Positions 45,775-57,200 of a stretch of 64,000 nucleotides of DNA are shown in pieces; position 1 is the first letter of the stretch; each line of letters opens with the position of its first letter. The position numbers and the translations under genes are program-made. The notes under the pieces are model-generated. The model was given only the letters and a program-made list of their open reading frames with translations, had not been told where the DNA came from and did no database searches. This DNA comes from Tetracentron sinense (taxonomy: Eukaryota; Streptophyta; Magnoliopsida; Trochodendrales; Trochodendraceae), in contig CM026563.1 in NCBI GenBank assembly GCA_015143295.1, positions 5,952,001 through 6,016,000 of the forward strand, given 5' to 3'.

Positions 45775-46200
45775 TAGAACATTCTAGCGGCTTCACCAAA
45801 TTTTACTCACCAAAATAGCCAAAACTTACTTTTTTTAATTTTGGCTATCCACTTTTTTAAAACACTCCCAACAAGTTCATCAATTTAACAAAAAAAAAGA
45901 AGGGAGAAAGAAACATTATTTTATTATTTGTGTGAGAAAATAAAAAAAGAAGGGAGAGATAAATATTATTTTATTTATTTGTATGAGACCACAATAAAGG
46001 AAGGGAGAGAGAAACATTATTTTATTATTTGTGTGGGACCACAAAAAAGAAGGGAGAAATGAAGGTTTTGGTGTGTACTGTACACTTACCAAGCCAAAAT
46101 GGTTATTTTTGAAAAGTTTTGAAGAGGCTGTTGGAGACCCATGTTTGCAGTTTTTAGTGTTTTTGGCTCACCAAAATAAGGCTGCTAGGAATGCTCTTAT
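45775..46200. mobile_element. Harbinger-type MITE with internal minisatellite
   Basis: Ends tagaacattctagcggc and the complement of taagagcattcctagcagcc, each followed by ctcaccaaaa in inverted orientation. The interior 45893-46062 holds about 3.3 tandem copies of a 51-bp unit (aagaagggagagaaac attattttatt type). Borders approximate. Confidence 0.55.
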
Positions 46201-46212
46201 ATAATCAACTAA

Positions 46213-46555
46213 GAAGCCAAATCCTCTACCGGCAAATCCGGTTATCACCCTTTGAGGTAGTCATGTGTCCCTTTTGACACTATTTAACTGTGGTTAAAAT
46301 CACCCATCCGTAGGGTTCACCCACCCATCCTTTGTTTTTTTTTATAAATATTAATTATTTTTAAAAATATTTTAATATTAAAAAAACCCTTATAACAATT
46401 TTTTAATTTTTAAAAAATAATTAATATTAAAAAAAAAACCAAGGGTGGGTGAATCTTAACCACAGTTAAGGGGTGTCAAAAGGGACACATGGCTACCTCA
46501 AGGAGTGATAACCGGATTTGTCAAATCCGATTATCACCGTCGAGGATTTGGCTCC
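46213..46555. mobile_element. Mutator-like palindromic element, family A, 343 bp, 9-bp TSD
   Basis: TIRs GAAGCCAAATCCTC / GGAGCCAAATCCTC (complement). Exact 9-bp duplication ATCAACTAA at 46204-46212 and 46556-46564. The inner module tttaactgtggttaaaatcac and its inverse match the element at 44557, but the outer 40-odd bases of the arms are unrelated to that copy. The right arm has a 13-bp hairpin (gataaccggattt, 46507-46535). Confidence 0.92.
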
Positions 46556-46749
46556 ATCAACTAATTTTCAAAACAAGCCTGGGTTCAGGGATGAGAGATG
46601 GAGCTAGGAATTTTTCATTGGGCCATAATACATGTATACAAAAATTTTGATTTGAGGGTATAGAATTTGGGGGTTGGGGGGCGTAGCCCCCGAGGAATTT
46701 TTTTTTTGTGGTAGTTTTTTTATTTTGAGATTTTTTTTCCCGGTAATGC

Positions 46750-47013
46750 TTTAAGGTCGCCACGTGTCCCCATTAATACCCCTTAATTGTGGTTAAGATT
46801 CACCCACCTATCCTTGGTTCTTAAAAAAAAATATCAAATTTCTTTTGGAACCCTAGTTTAAAATTCACTAACTCCTAAGGTTAAAATTATTTAAATATTT
46901 TTTTCTAAAAACCAAGGATAATTAGGTGAACCTTGAGATTTGGTGAATTTTAACCATAGTTAAGAGGTGTCAATAGGGACATGTGGCAACCTCAAGGGCA
47001 TAAGGGGACTCCA
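46750..47013. mobile_element. Family A palindromic element, further copy
   Basis: Arms pair: cggtaatgctttaaggtcg against the complement of ccccttatgcccttgaggt, and ttaattgtggttaagattcac with gaattttaaccatagttaag. No convincing target duplication because of T-rich flanks. Confidence 0.6.
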
Positions 47014-47099
47014 TTGGGAGACCCAAAATTTAATTGAGGGGCCCACTATTCATACTACATCAATAAGGATTTACAAAAAATTTGGAGAGGCCATGGCCC

Positions 47100-47255
47100 C
47101 CCGCCTCAGTTTGTCCTAGTGGAAGTGTATCTCCCTTTGGGGAGGAGTGACTCGTGTTTGAGTCCTGGTGTGGCAGCCACACTTGAGTTCTAACCCCTTA
47201 ACCCCCCCTCTGACTCCTGACATAGATAGGTAAATGATTAGCTTATTACCAAAAA
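47100..47255 (+). mobile_element. tRNA-derived SINE, second copy
   Basis: Same family as 3103-3264: shared tatctccctttggggagga, box B gtgtttgagtcctggtg and agttctaaccc segments. The 3' end runs into a TA microsatellite (47255-47270) rather than a clean A tail. Confidence 0.65.
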
Positions 47256-47324
47256 TATATATATATATATAAAGAAATAAGACTTTCTCCCTGCTCTCCA
47301 AACTCCAATCTCTCGAATCATATA

Positions 47325-47655
47325 CATTCAATCCTAGGGATGCCATGTGGCTTCCCTCTTTAATCTCCACTGTTTGATTTAGGTCATCAGTTATCAAATA
47401 ATACATCTTCATAAACTGATGTCGAACAAAACAATATTTAACATCTCCTAAATATTCTCTCACACATTTGTATCTCGCAAAACACTTATACGTTCAATCC
47501 TAGGGATGTCATGTGGTTTCCCTCTTTAATCTTTACCGTTTGATTTAGGTCATCAGTTATCAAACTCTTTGCTCTCCAAACTTCAATCCCTCCAATCTCA
47601 TAAGTTTTATTTTGGAGATGACATGTGACTTTTCTCTTTAATCTCCACCATTCAA
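47325..47655. repeat. Three partial tandem repeats
   Basis: ttcaatcctagggatg(c/t)catgtgg...ccctctttaatct...gtttgatttaggtcatcagttatcaaa occurs at 47328 and 47492, with a third diverged copy at 47612. No known function. Confidence 0.7.
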
Positions 47656-48116
47656 ATTTAAGACCCACTATTTCATCCTAGAGCCTTCTCTATCTCCACT
47701 ATTATAGACTCATCTCTTATCTCAAACTCTTGGGGTGTATTAATTAATACAAATAATAATATATATCAAATAATAAAAAACTAATACTATTGAAAATAAA
47801 ATTTATGAAATATTCTTAAAATATATTACTTAATATTTAAATAAATAAATAATATTATTTAATTTTAGATATTCTTAATTATTACCGTGCATCGCACTGT
47901 TCACTGTTAGTATATATATAAAATAAAATTTCAAAGAAAATAGAATAATAATTTAATTTAGATATTAATTGGCTGTAAAGAGGAGTGTAGCTGCAAACTA
48001 GGCTCAAGAAGGAACACTCCTTGTGAGAATGGGATTTGATCTGGCCCTCTTCATACCAAAACCCTCAGGCCCTCATCCCACATGTCAACAAGTGTCCCTT
48101 TTAACATACATTAACT

Positions 48117-48332
48117 GGGTTGGATTTGATCCGGCTCTCGCCAGACCAAAATCATCCGACCTCTCCTTTGAGTGTGACATGTGGTGATAAAAAGGAGAGA
48201 GAATATCAAATGGAAAGAAGTCAAAAATTAGGGGGAAATGAAATAACTTCTACCTTTTTTCTCGCCACATGCCAGATGTTTTGTGGAGGCCGGATGATTT
48301 TGGTTTGGCGAGAGTCAGATCCAATCCGACCC
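48117..48332. mobile_element. Mutator-like palindromic MITE, family B, 216 bp, 10-bp TSD
   Basis: Arms start GGGTTGGATTTGATCC / GGGTCGGATTGGATCT and continue ctctcgccagaccaaaatc on both sides. Exact 10-bp duplication TACATTAACT at 48107-48116 and 48333-48342. The core contains aatatcaaatggaaagaag as in the other family B copies. It is inserted in a degenerate family A element (about 48050-48440). Confidence 0.88.
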
Positions 48333-48442
48333 TACATTAACTGTTGTGAAGATTTACTAATCTTGAGATTCACAAATCTAACCTTGGTTTTAAGAAAATA
48401 TACTAAAAAAATATTAACCGTGAGATTTAAAGAGACTTTATG

Positions 48443-50070
48443 AGTAGGCCAGCCAGACCGTTTTGTTCTAGCGAGGCGATCTCCTTTCCATTCCCACCCG
48501 ACTCTTTTTTCTTCATTTTTTCACTATCTTCTTATTATAAGGCTCTCTTTCCATGTAGCCCATCCGTGGATTTGGAATCTGGATATATCCGAGTTTGATT
48601 TAGAATCTAAGTAGCAGATTCAAACTCAATAGATTAAAAGAATATCAATATTCATCCAATTGAGATTTTAACCTCTCATAAAAAAAAAACAAATGGACAA
48701 TGGTTAGTAGAAGCTGAGAGTATGGCTAAACTGAGAGTAGGGCTAGCATTCCTCTAAAATTTAATGACTTGAAATTGAATCATCTTCCCTTAAAGTGGGC
48801 CCAGTTAGGGGCTAATGTTCACTGCATTTTATTTTAGGGAAGTGATAGCCTTAGTTAGGGGGCTAATTTTCCAGCCAATAATGGAGCCAATAGGGCCCAC
48901 AATACCCCGCGACTAAGGCAAGCTAGCAAAATCCTTTGCTCAAATCAGGTAACTAATCTATTGTTCAAAACTCAAAACAGTGGTCCCAATCCAACCAAGA
49001 CATACATCATATCGGTAAATAAAGACGATCAATTTAAAGCAGTGATTCCAATCCAACCAAATCATACATCATATTGGTATATAGACAAATAAAGTCAGAA
49101 CTAAAAAAGGAAAAAGAGAGATAAAAAGAAAAATAAGAAAAGTGTTCACATGATCACATCCCAATAAGAGCTTTCAGTTAAATGGTATTGACTGGTGACT
49201 TTGTGGGCCATGTCGTCTTTGGGAAAGCACTACACCGTTTAAAGTGTGATATTTTTTTTGGACCATGGATCAAAGTCTACTTCAAAAATGGCTCAGCCAT
49301 TTATGACAAGGTATGAACCGTAATCCAATTTTATCCGGGTCGCATATGATGAACCTATCCTGACGTTTTTGCAGGGATATGACTAAGGCGGGAGCCAGGA
49401 TTCTCTTGCAGGGGCTAACAATGGGGTTCTGGGGGCATAGGCGCATAACTCCCGAATATTTTTTGAGGGCTAAGTTTATGGGGCATTGTGTATGTTTGTA
49501 TCCATTTGTAAAGAATGTATTTTTTCTCAAAAGTTTATGGGGCTAGAGCCCCCTTCCTCATCTCCGCCCCCTCTCCCAGGTTATTAATACTATATTTAAA
49601 AAAATTCCAAAGTTTCAGGGAGTTTAGCCCCTGGCTCCATGTGGTTCTGCCCCTGGATATAGCAAACACGGGTGTCGATGAGCCAGAGTCAAGCTAAGCA
49701 GGAGACTATTTGAGCTCAACTTGAGCTCTGAAGGGCTAACTTGAGTTTGGCTCGTCCACAAATGATTGAGCTGTGCTTGGCTCGATTTATCTTGACCTAG
49801 CTAACGAACCAAGTCCTGCTTGCAAACCTCAGCTCGATTAATATCTGAAATATGTATACCTATGCCTTATAAGGCTCCTCCCCCTCTTCAAAGACCCACC
49901 ATTTTGAAGAGGTGCGGCTTAGTCTCATAAGGCGTGTGTGTTGGCCTAATTGTGTGTGATTGAGTTTAACAGAAAAAATGGTATAAATATCTCTCTTTTT
50001 TTCCATTTTTTTTTTGCTCTAGATAAACGGTTAGGTCGCAACCTGAATTAGTGTGTTAGTATATGTTCAA
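48443..50070. other. Intergenic, no gene seen
   Basis: A short MITE-like fragment with gagagtagggctagcattcctct is at 48690-48760, a motif also seen at 44449-44472 and 44978-45000. The rest is unassigned. Confidence 0.5.
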
Positions 50071-50363
50071 TAAGGTTCCGTTCTTTTGGTAGAACTTTAA
50101 ATGTTTGAAATATTAAGATTTTGGAACAAGAGGAAAATGTTGGGATGAGAGGGGGAGAAGGTTTCTAACTCTTTTACACAATGGTATCTTAGATTTATTG
50201 GGTTCAACTTAATTAGAAGTTCCACATGATTGAAACTTAAAACATCCAAAATTTTAGATAGAACTTGACAATTCCAATAATGTAGTTTTAGACATTAAGT
50301 AAAATTAAGTATCAAACTATAAAAGTTATAGACTTTAAAAGTTCCATCAAAAGAATAGACCCT
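50071..50363. mobile_element. MITE-like element, TIR ggttccgttcttttggta
   Basis: Inverted ends aggttccgttcttttggtag and the complement of agttccatcaaaagaatag (right end at about 50340-50363). Related termini occur at 58925-59258 and 19856-20147. Superfamily not decided; no clear target duplication. Confidence 0.55.
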
Positions 50364-50458
50364 AAGTAGTAGAGAGCGGAGTACTTGCTACTCATCACCC
50401 GGTGAGATAAGATCCCGAGACCTTTCACCAAAGAGAGGCCACACTCTACCATTGGAGC
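50360..50458 (-). mobile_element. SINE, sister of the copy at 42968
   Basis: The minus strand reads GCTCCAATGGTAGAGTGTGG (box A region) and AGGTCTCGGGATCTTATC (box B). It retains ccattggagcaag uninterrupted, the site where the family B element entered the other copy. The stretch 50459-51244 upstream of the hydrolase gene shows no further gene. Confidence 0.62.
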
Positions 50459-51244
50459 AAGCAGCAGGCTGTTCATGTTCTCTTCACACATCTAACAAGT
50501 GGTCTAGTTTACTTCGAAGTAAGCTTGGAATACGCAAACCATTGGCTAGCATCCCGGGTTTGGTGCAGTTGGCTAGGAGTTCGGATTGCGCTGTTGTCCC
50601 TTTGTGTATGAAAAAAAAATGGGTCCTACATTCAATAAGGGTGGCCCCCACATCAAGCATGAGTGAGGCCCTTATTTTTTCAGACACAAGCTGTTGCCCA
50701 TCCGAACTCGTTGGCTAGCATGCATCTCGGGTTTGTTCCTTGTGGTTGTGTTCCACTCTTACTCCTCCTCGACCCCTCCTAGTGTAGGGAAAATTTTGGA
50801 GTGGGTCGGTGCAGATTATTTAAAAAAAAAACCCGGAAATTTCGAACTATTTTTAGAGATTTATTTAAATAGTCCAGGCCAAACTCAAGTCGCAAAGTCG
50901 GATTAGATGGAATCTTTCTACAAGGACCGGTGGCCCTAGACGCACTTGCAGCCACTCACCGTGGTTGCGACACATGTGGTACAGCAGGTTAATTCCAAAG
51001 GTAAAAAGAAACGTAGCGACACATGTCGCCATCAGGATGAGAGTTTTGGAAGTGTGCGTCCCCGGAGCTAGCAGTTCTAATCCCCCGCCTCTATTCAAGT
51101 ATACAACTCAGACCTTAGTCCTCTGCATCTCCGGAACTACAAACCCTACTTTCACGTAATTTCCAGCTGTATTTCTCTACTTCTTATATTTGCCTTTTCT
51201 GTTCTTCATCTCAGGATCATCTTCTTGTTTAGAGTTCCGTCTTC

Positions 51245-54200
51245 ATGGTTAGATTTTCTCACTGTACTCGAACACCTCTCATTATCTCTGTCTCCATTGT
51301 CTTTTTCTCTTTAGATCATGAACTCATCTACTGTTCTTCTTTTTTTCTTTCTTTTTACTTTACACAGGCGCATGAGGTTGGAAGTATCAGATATGAAGAG
51401 GTTATCTTATAATTTGGTTGAATCATGTTTTTTTTTTTGATATTTTGATGAAGTACTAAGATAACCCATATGATTTTATTTTCTTGAATTCTTCTACAGA
51501 AATTCATATTGAATTCTCGAGGACTGAAACTTTTCACGTGTAGATGGCTGCCGGAAAATCGAGATCCCAAAGCGTTGATCTTTATTTGCCATGGTATTCA
51601 TGATCGTCTTTTTAGTTATAATTAACATGAATTACCTTCCTTTATATATTAAATATAAATTTTGATTATTTTGTGGTTGGTGTTAATATATAGGATACGG
51701 CATGGAATGCAGCATAGCGATGAAAGGTACTGGAACTCGGCTTGCAGAAGCTGGATATGCAGTTTATGGGATAGATTATGAAGGCCATGGAAAATCATCT
51801 GGGTTGGAGGGATATATCCCTTGTTTTGATAATCTCGTTAATGACTGCTCTGATCATTTTACAGAAATCTGTGGTCAGATCAACTTCTAGTACTTCTTAT
51901 CTCTTTCAGTTCTTTGTTTTTTTTTTACTTTTTTGTTTTTCTAGCTTATATATATATATATTTGTTTTTGTGGGGTACTAGAGAGGACAGAGAACAGAAG
52001 AAAGCAGAGATTTCTTCTTGGAGAATCGATGGGAGGAGCAGTGGTTCTTCTCTTACACAGGAAGAAGCCAAACTATTGGGACGGTGCGGTCTTGGTTGCT
52101 CCCATGTGTAAGGTGTACAGCTTCTTTTGTTCTTTTTCTCTCTTAAATCTTCTTTTTCTTCTTTTATTTCTATCAAAGAGAAACGCTAGCTGCATACTTC
52201 CAAACTCTCACAATAGCATGGAGAGCTTATTTAAAAATTAAATATTATTTAGAGATATTACAACTATAATTAGATTAAGCTTAACATCCAAAAGAAAAAC
52301 TATAATTAGATTAATTACAAAAGATGCTCTCAGTCAAGAGATAACCATAGCTCTCAAATTAGATCTATGGTTAGATCTTCTTTTCTTATTTTATAAATAT
52401 TAAATAAGGGTATTTTTGTCATATAAATATATTTATGTAATTTCCGAAATACCTTGATAAGAGCTCTGGTTATCTCTTGAACCAGCTTTTGTTTGTAGTT
52501 AATCTCAACTATAATTTATGTTCTTATTTTTGTAAAGAAGTTTCAAACATACCCTCACTCCACATATTTCTCCAGTAGAGAAATACAAATATTAAAATAA
52601 TTTTTAAAATTTTTTTTTTATCAAACTATTAAACTCTACATAAATATTAGCACTTATTTTTTTTAAGAACTTAGTATAGTGTATAGAGTTTCCACACAGA
52701 CGCTAAGTGTCATTACGCTTCCATCCCTACATTTAGAATAGGTATAAACCATCTGAAAAAAAAATGTTGTTTTCTTAATTTGATAAAGGGATAGTAATGA
52801 TTGGTGTTTATTCCCACAACATGAGTTTGAAAAAAAAATTGATCACATTGAATTCCAAGGTGTGTCCTGTGAGAGACAGTTGGTAAAATAATTAGTCTGA
52901 TTTAGGTATATATATTTTGTAAATAAGTATTATTTAAATAAATTGTTTTTTTTTTCAGAAAATTCTTTTGATATAGACACTTTTCTATAATAAAAGAAAA
53001 TATTTATTAATAGAGACAAGTTAACAAGACGGACTTTTTTTTTTTTTTTTGATAAAATCAATCGTACCACAAGGCAATGATTGCAGGCAAAGACAAGGGA
53101 ATACTCACACCACCCAAGCAAACACACACACCACATGCAAACTCACACACACACCACACACATGCAACCCATGTAAGCTTCACCCTAGAGCTCCTCAAAA
53201 CGGGTACCAACGGTTTGAGGCGTCAAGGAACTTATATGGGACAACATGCTCGGGTAGGTACCCGATGTGAGACTAAACACTCACCCTAAAGGGTTCGGTA
53301 AGATGAACTTAAACGGAAAGAAAATTTATGACAATTAATAAAATTCATTGGAACAAAAAAAAAATTAAGAGCCGCAGTAACTGTATGCCACCATTTACCA
53401 AGGCTCAGGGGATCCTCTCGAGTTGGAACCCTTAGAGGTCGCCACGTGTCTCCTTTGACGCCCCTTAACCATGGGTAAGGTTCACCCACCCCTAGGATTC
53501 ACTCACCCATCCTTGGTTTTTTTTTTATTAATTATTATTTTTTAAATTAAAAAAATATTTTTAATATTAAAAAACTCTAAAAACAGTTTTTTTTAATTTA
53601 AAAAATAATAATTAATAAATAAAAAAAACCAAGGATGGGTGAGTGAACCCTAAGGGTGGGTGAACCTTACCCATGGTTAAGAGGTGTCAAAGGAGACACT
53701 TGGCGACCTCTAGGTTTCCAACTCGAGAGATTTCTCTGAAGTTGAACTCGAGAGAATCATGTGCCTTTACAGATACATATTTTTTTTCAATAAATAAATT
53801 AGTATGTGCTTTTTAAGTAGAGTTGCTAAACCCAACTTAATGTTCTGACAGTCTGTTAAGACTTTAATTTGAGAGTACAATTCACATCAACAATATGGTG
53901 CCTTCAAATCAACCGAACACATGCCTCGTGACTGCTTGAACCAGACAAATCATTATAGGCCAAATATATTGGCAAAAGATTAACTCTGGCGGTTGCCCGA
54001 GCTGGGAACTGGGCATCCACAAATCAGTGGACATGGGTGTTTTAAAAGAGAAAGATATCAAATGGGGAGAAGTCAAAAATCAAAATCATGAAAAATAATG
54101 AAATGACTTCTCTCCTAAATTGTCGTCCGGTGCCCAATGTTTTGTAGATGGCCAGATGGCCGAGTGCCTAGCTTGAGCAGCCGCCAGAACTAATCTTTTA

Positions 54201-57200
54201 CCAAATATATTACCTATCGTACCATTCCAATCACCTAAGATGCAGAATTCACCTCATTCCAATCAGCTAATATACGGAATTAACTCACCTCATATGATTC
54301 ACATGGCTCGCCCACCTTTTGATCCAGACATTTTTTTTAATCTTTTAAATCCGATCTAGACAGTGGGTAGAATCCAGAAGAGTACTGAAAAAAATCCAAA
54401 AGAGTCCTGAGAAAGGGGACCGCAAGGTTCCTTCCTTGCTAACCGCAGTGTCCCGTCACCCATGTTCCTTTTTAATTAAGCTTAATTAAATTATGATGAT
54501 GATTATTATTTATTTTATTTTCTAAAAACGTTAAATGGGTGACCTTTAAGGGTAAATGAATCTTAACCATAGTTAGTGCTTAGTGGGTGGTCAAAAGGAG
54601 GGCGTAGAGCAATGAGATCAGTGCGGTCAGCTTGGAAGCTGACCGCACGGTCCATTTTTCATTTCCTAATCCAAAAGCTCACCAGTTAAACGGTTAAACC
54701 CATCCTTGCACGTTTGAGCATTTTCCTCTGTAAATTCGTATTCCCCGTTTGGGAAGGACGTACTCGGCCGTGTGGGGTTTGAAGGCCCACCTTTTACTTA
54801 AGACTCGTGATTCTCTCCAGTTGTAACCGGACTCGGGGTGAGTCCAGTTACCTCACTATGTTGCCATGTGTTTATTTTGACACTCCTTAACAGTGGTTAA
54901 GATTCACTCACCCATAAGGTTCACCCACTTATTCTTAGTCTTTAAGAAAAAAAAATATTAAAAAAGAAGTTTAAACAGGTTAAAATTCACTAAGGTTAAT
55001 TTTTTAAAATATTTTTTTCTAAAAACCAAGAATAGTTGGATAAGTGAGTGAACCCTAGGGGTAAGTAAATCTTAACCACAGTTAAGAAGTGTCAAAAGTG
55101 ACATGTGGCAACGTAAGTGGCGTAACCGGTTACAACTAGATATGATTAAGAGTTCACTTAATTAATGGACCTATTTTTGGAGTGGTAAGGCGGGCAGCGG
55201 GTTTAGGCACAATATTACTGTTTAAGAACTTGAGAATCTATAAATGTGGGACCTATCTTTGGAGTGGTAAGGCGGGCAGCGGCTTAGGCACAATATTACT
55301 GTTTAAGAACTTTTGATTCTATAAATGTGAAATTACTGTGCCCATTGGAAAAGGTAGACTGTTATTCAATGTCTTTTGGGGATCGGATCCGATGGTCTAA
55401 AAATATCCTATTAGCTTTATTTTTTGGCCTAGTGAGCTGCAACCACTAGCACATCACCTTTTATATATACTAGTGGGTGACACGGGCATCCAGCGAGGGA
55501 ATGAGTTAACCACAGTTAATAGGAGTTAAAAGGGTACATGTTTTAACCCGTAGGTGCAATTGAACTCTCCCCAAGTTCAATCGTGATGGGTTGTGATTCT
55601 ATTCTTTAAAAAATAGATAGATGAGCAAGGGGTAGTTTGGGAATTAAAATAAAATATTAAATCAAAGTTTTATTTTATATGAGGGTAGATTGGGAATTTC
55701 AGAAAAATTAGGCTATGCCTGGCTCTCGCATTATAATTGTAAAGATGAAACCAAATCATCTACGATGCTCTGGTTATCACCCCTGAGGTCGCCACATGTT
55801 CCTTTTGACACCCCTTAACTGTGGTTATGATTCACTCACCCTGAGGTCGCCACAATAGTGTTGAATATGGTGCCCATGTGGTCTATACCCAATACCTTGA
55901 AAGTAATGGTGGACATTAATAAACAATGTTAACCATAAACAAACACCTATTAATATCCAACCTGCATAGTACATACAAAGCCTCACCCCAACCATATTTG
56001 AAAAGTACCTATTAAATCTAGATTATCCAAAGATAAAATAACACAAATTAAGCAAGCAAATATATGTACCTATATATAAATTATATATATAATTAAAATT
56101 GTTGAGCAATAATTTGCATCTTGGGAATGGAGCAAGGAGTGGCATCTCGCACCCCTAAACTCTAACACGTTAGCTTCCTTTAATTATGATTAATATTTTT
56201 AAACAACTAACCTAAGGGTTTGTGGATCTTAACCCCTAAACAACTCATGATAACTTTAACCCAAATGGGTAGAAGAGGAAAGCAATCACATAAAGATTTA
56301 GAAATTGAGAAACTTGAAATAAAGAGCCCGAACACTTTCATCAGGAATGATTCAGCTCCCTTCAATTTCTCTAGGTTTTCCAAATGAAACCAACTCTCTA
56401 TCAGATTTGGGAGTCTGTAGTTGTTCTTATTATTGTTTCCTTTTTTTTTTGGCAAAAGATTAGCTCTAGTACCTGCCCGAGCTGGGCACTTGGGCATCCA
56501 CAGAACATTGGGCACCTGACAATAATTTAAGGGAGAAGTCATTTCATTATCCCCCCATAATTTTAACTTCTCCCCATTTGATATCTTTTCCCTTTAAAAC
56601 GCCACATGCCCACTAGTTTGGGGATGCCCGAGCACCCAGCTCGGGCAGCCGCCAGAGCTAATCTTTTACCTTTTTTAAAAAATCTTTTACAGGTTTTGGT
56701 GGGTACCCATCATCGAAGCTCCTACTGTAGAAAGAGAGAAAGATGGGTCAGATTGTAGTACAGTTTGATTAGCTTATATGTTTTCCGTTTGTGGTTTGGT
56801 GGGATTGTTGGGTGATGGAATTCACAGATTTTATGGGCAAGACTTTTGGGGAGAGGCATGGACGTTGCAGGAGAGTATATAAAGGAGAGTCCATCTGGGA
56901 CTCTACCATATATATTTGAGTAGTAGCCAAACAGAAATAGGAAAGGAAGACTCCCTAGAGAAAAGAGAAAAAAAAATAGAAAAAATGTAAGGGTAGATAT
57001 AATTAGACTTTTAATTAAACTACATATTGTTAATAGTAGAATTACAAAGTAATGTTAAGGGTAATTTTGGTATACTCCTTGTACTTCTATTAGTAGAATG
57101 ATTTTTATTAATACATTAAGGTTAAGAAGTTAATATTTTTAATTAAAAGGTATTTATGTCTAAGTTAAGTGTTGCATACACCTTGAACTTTTATTAGTAG

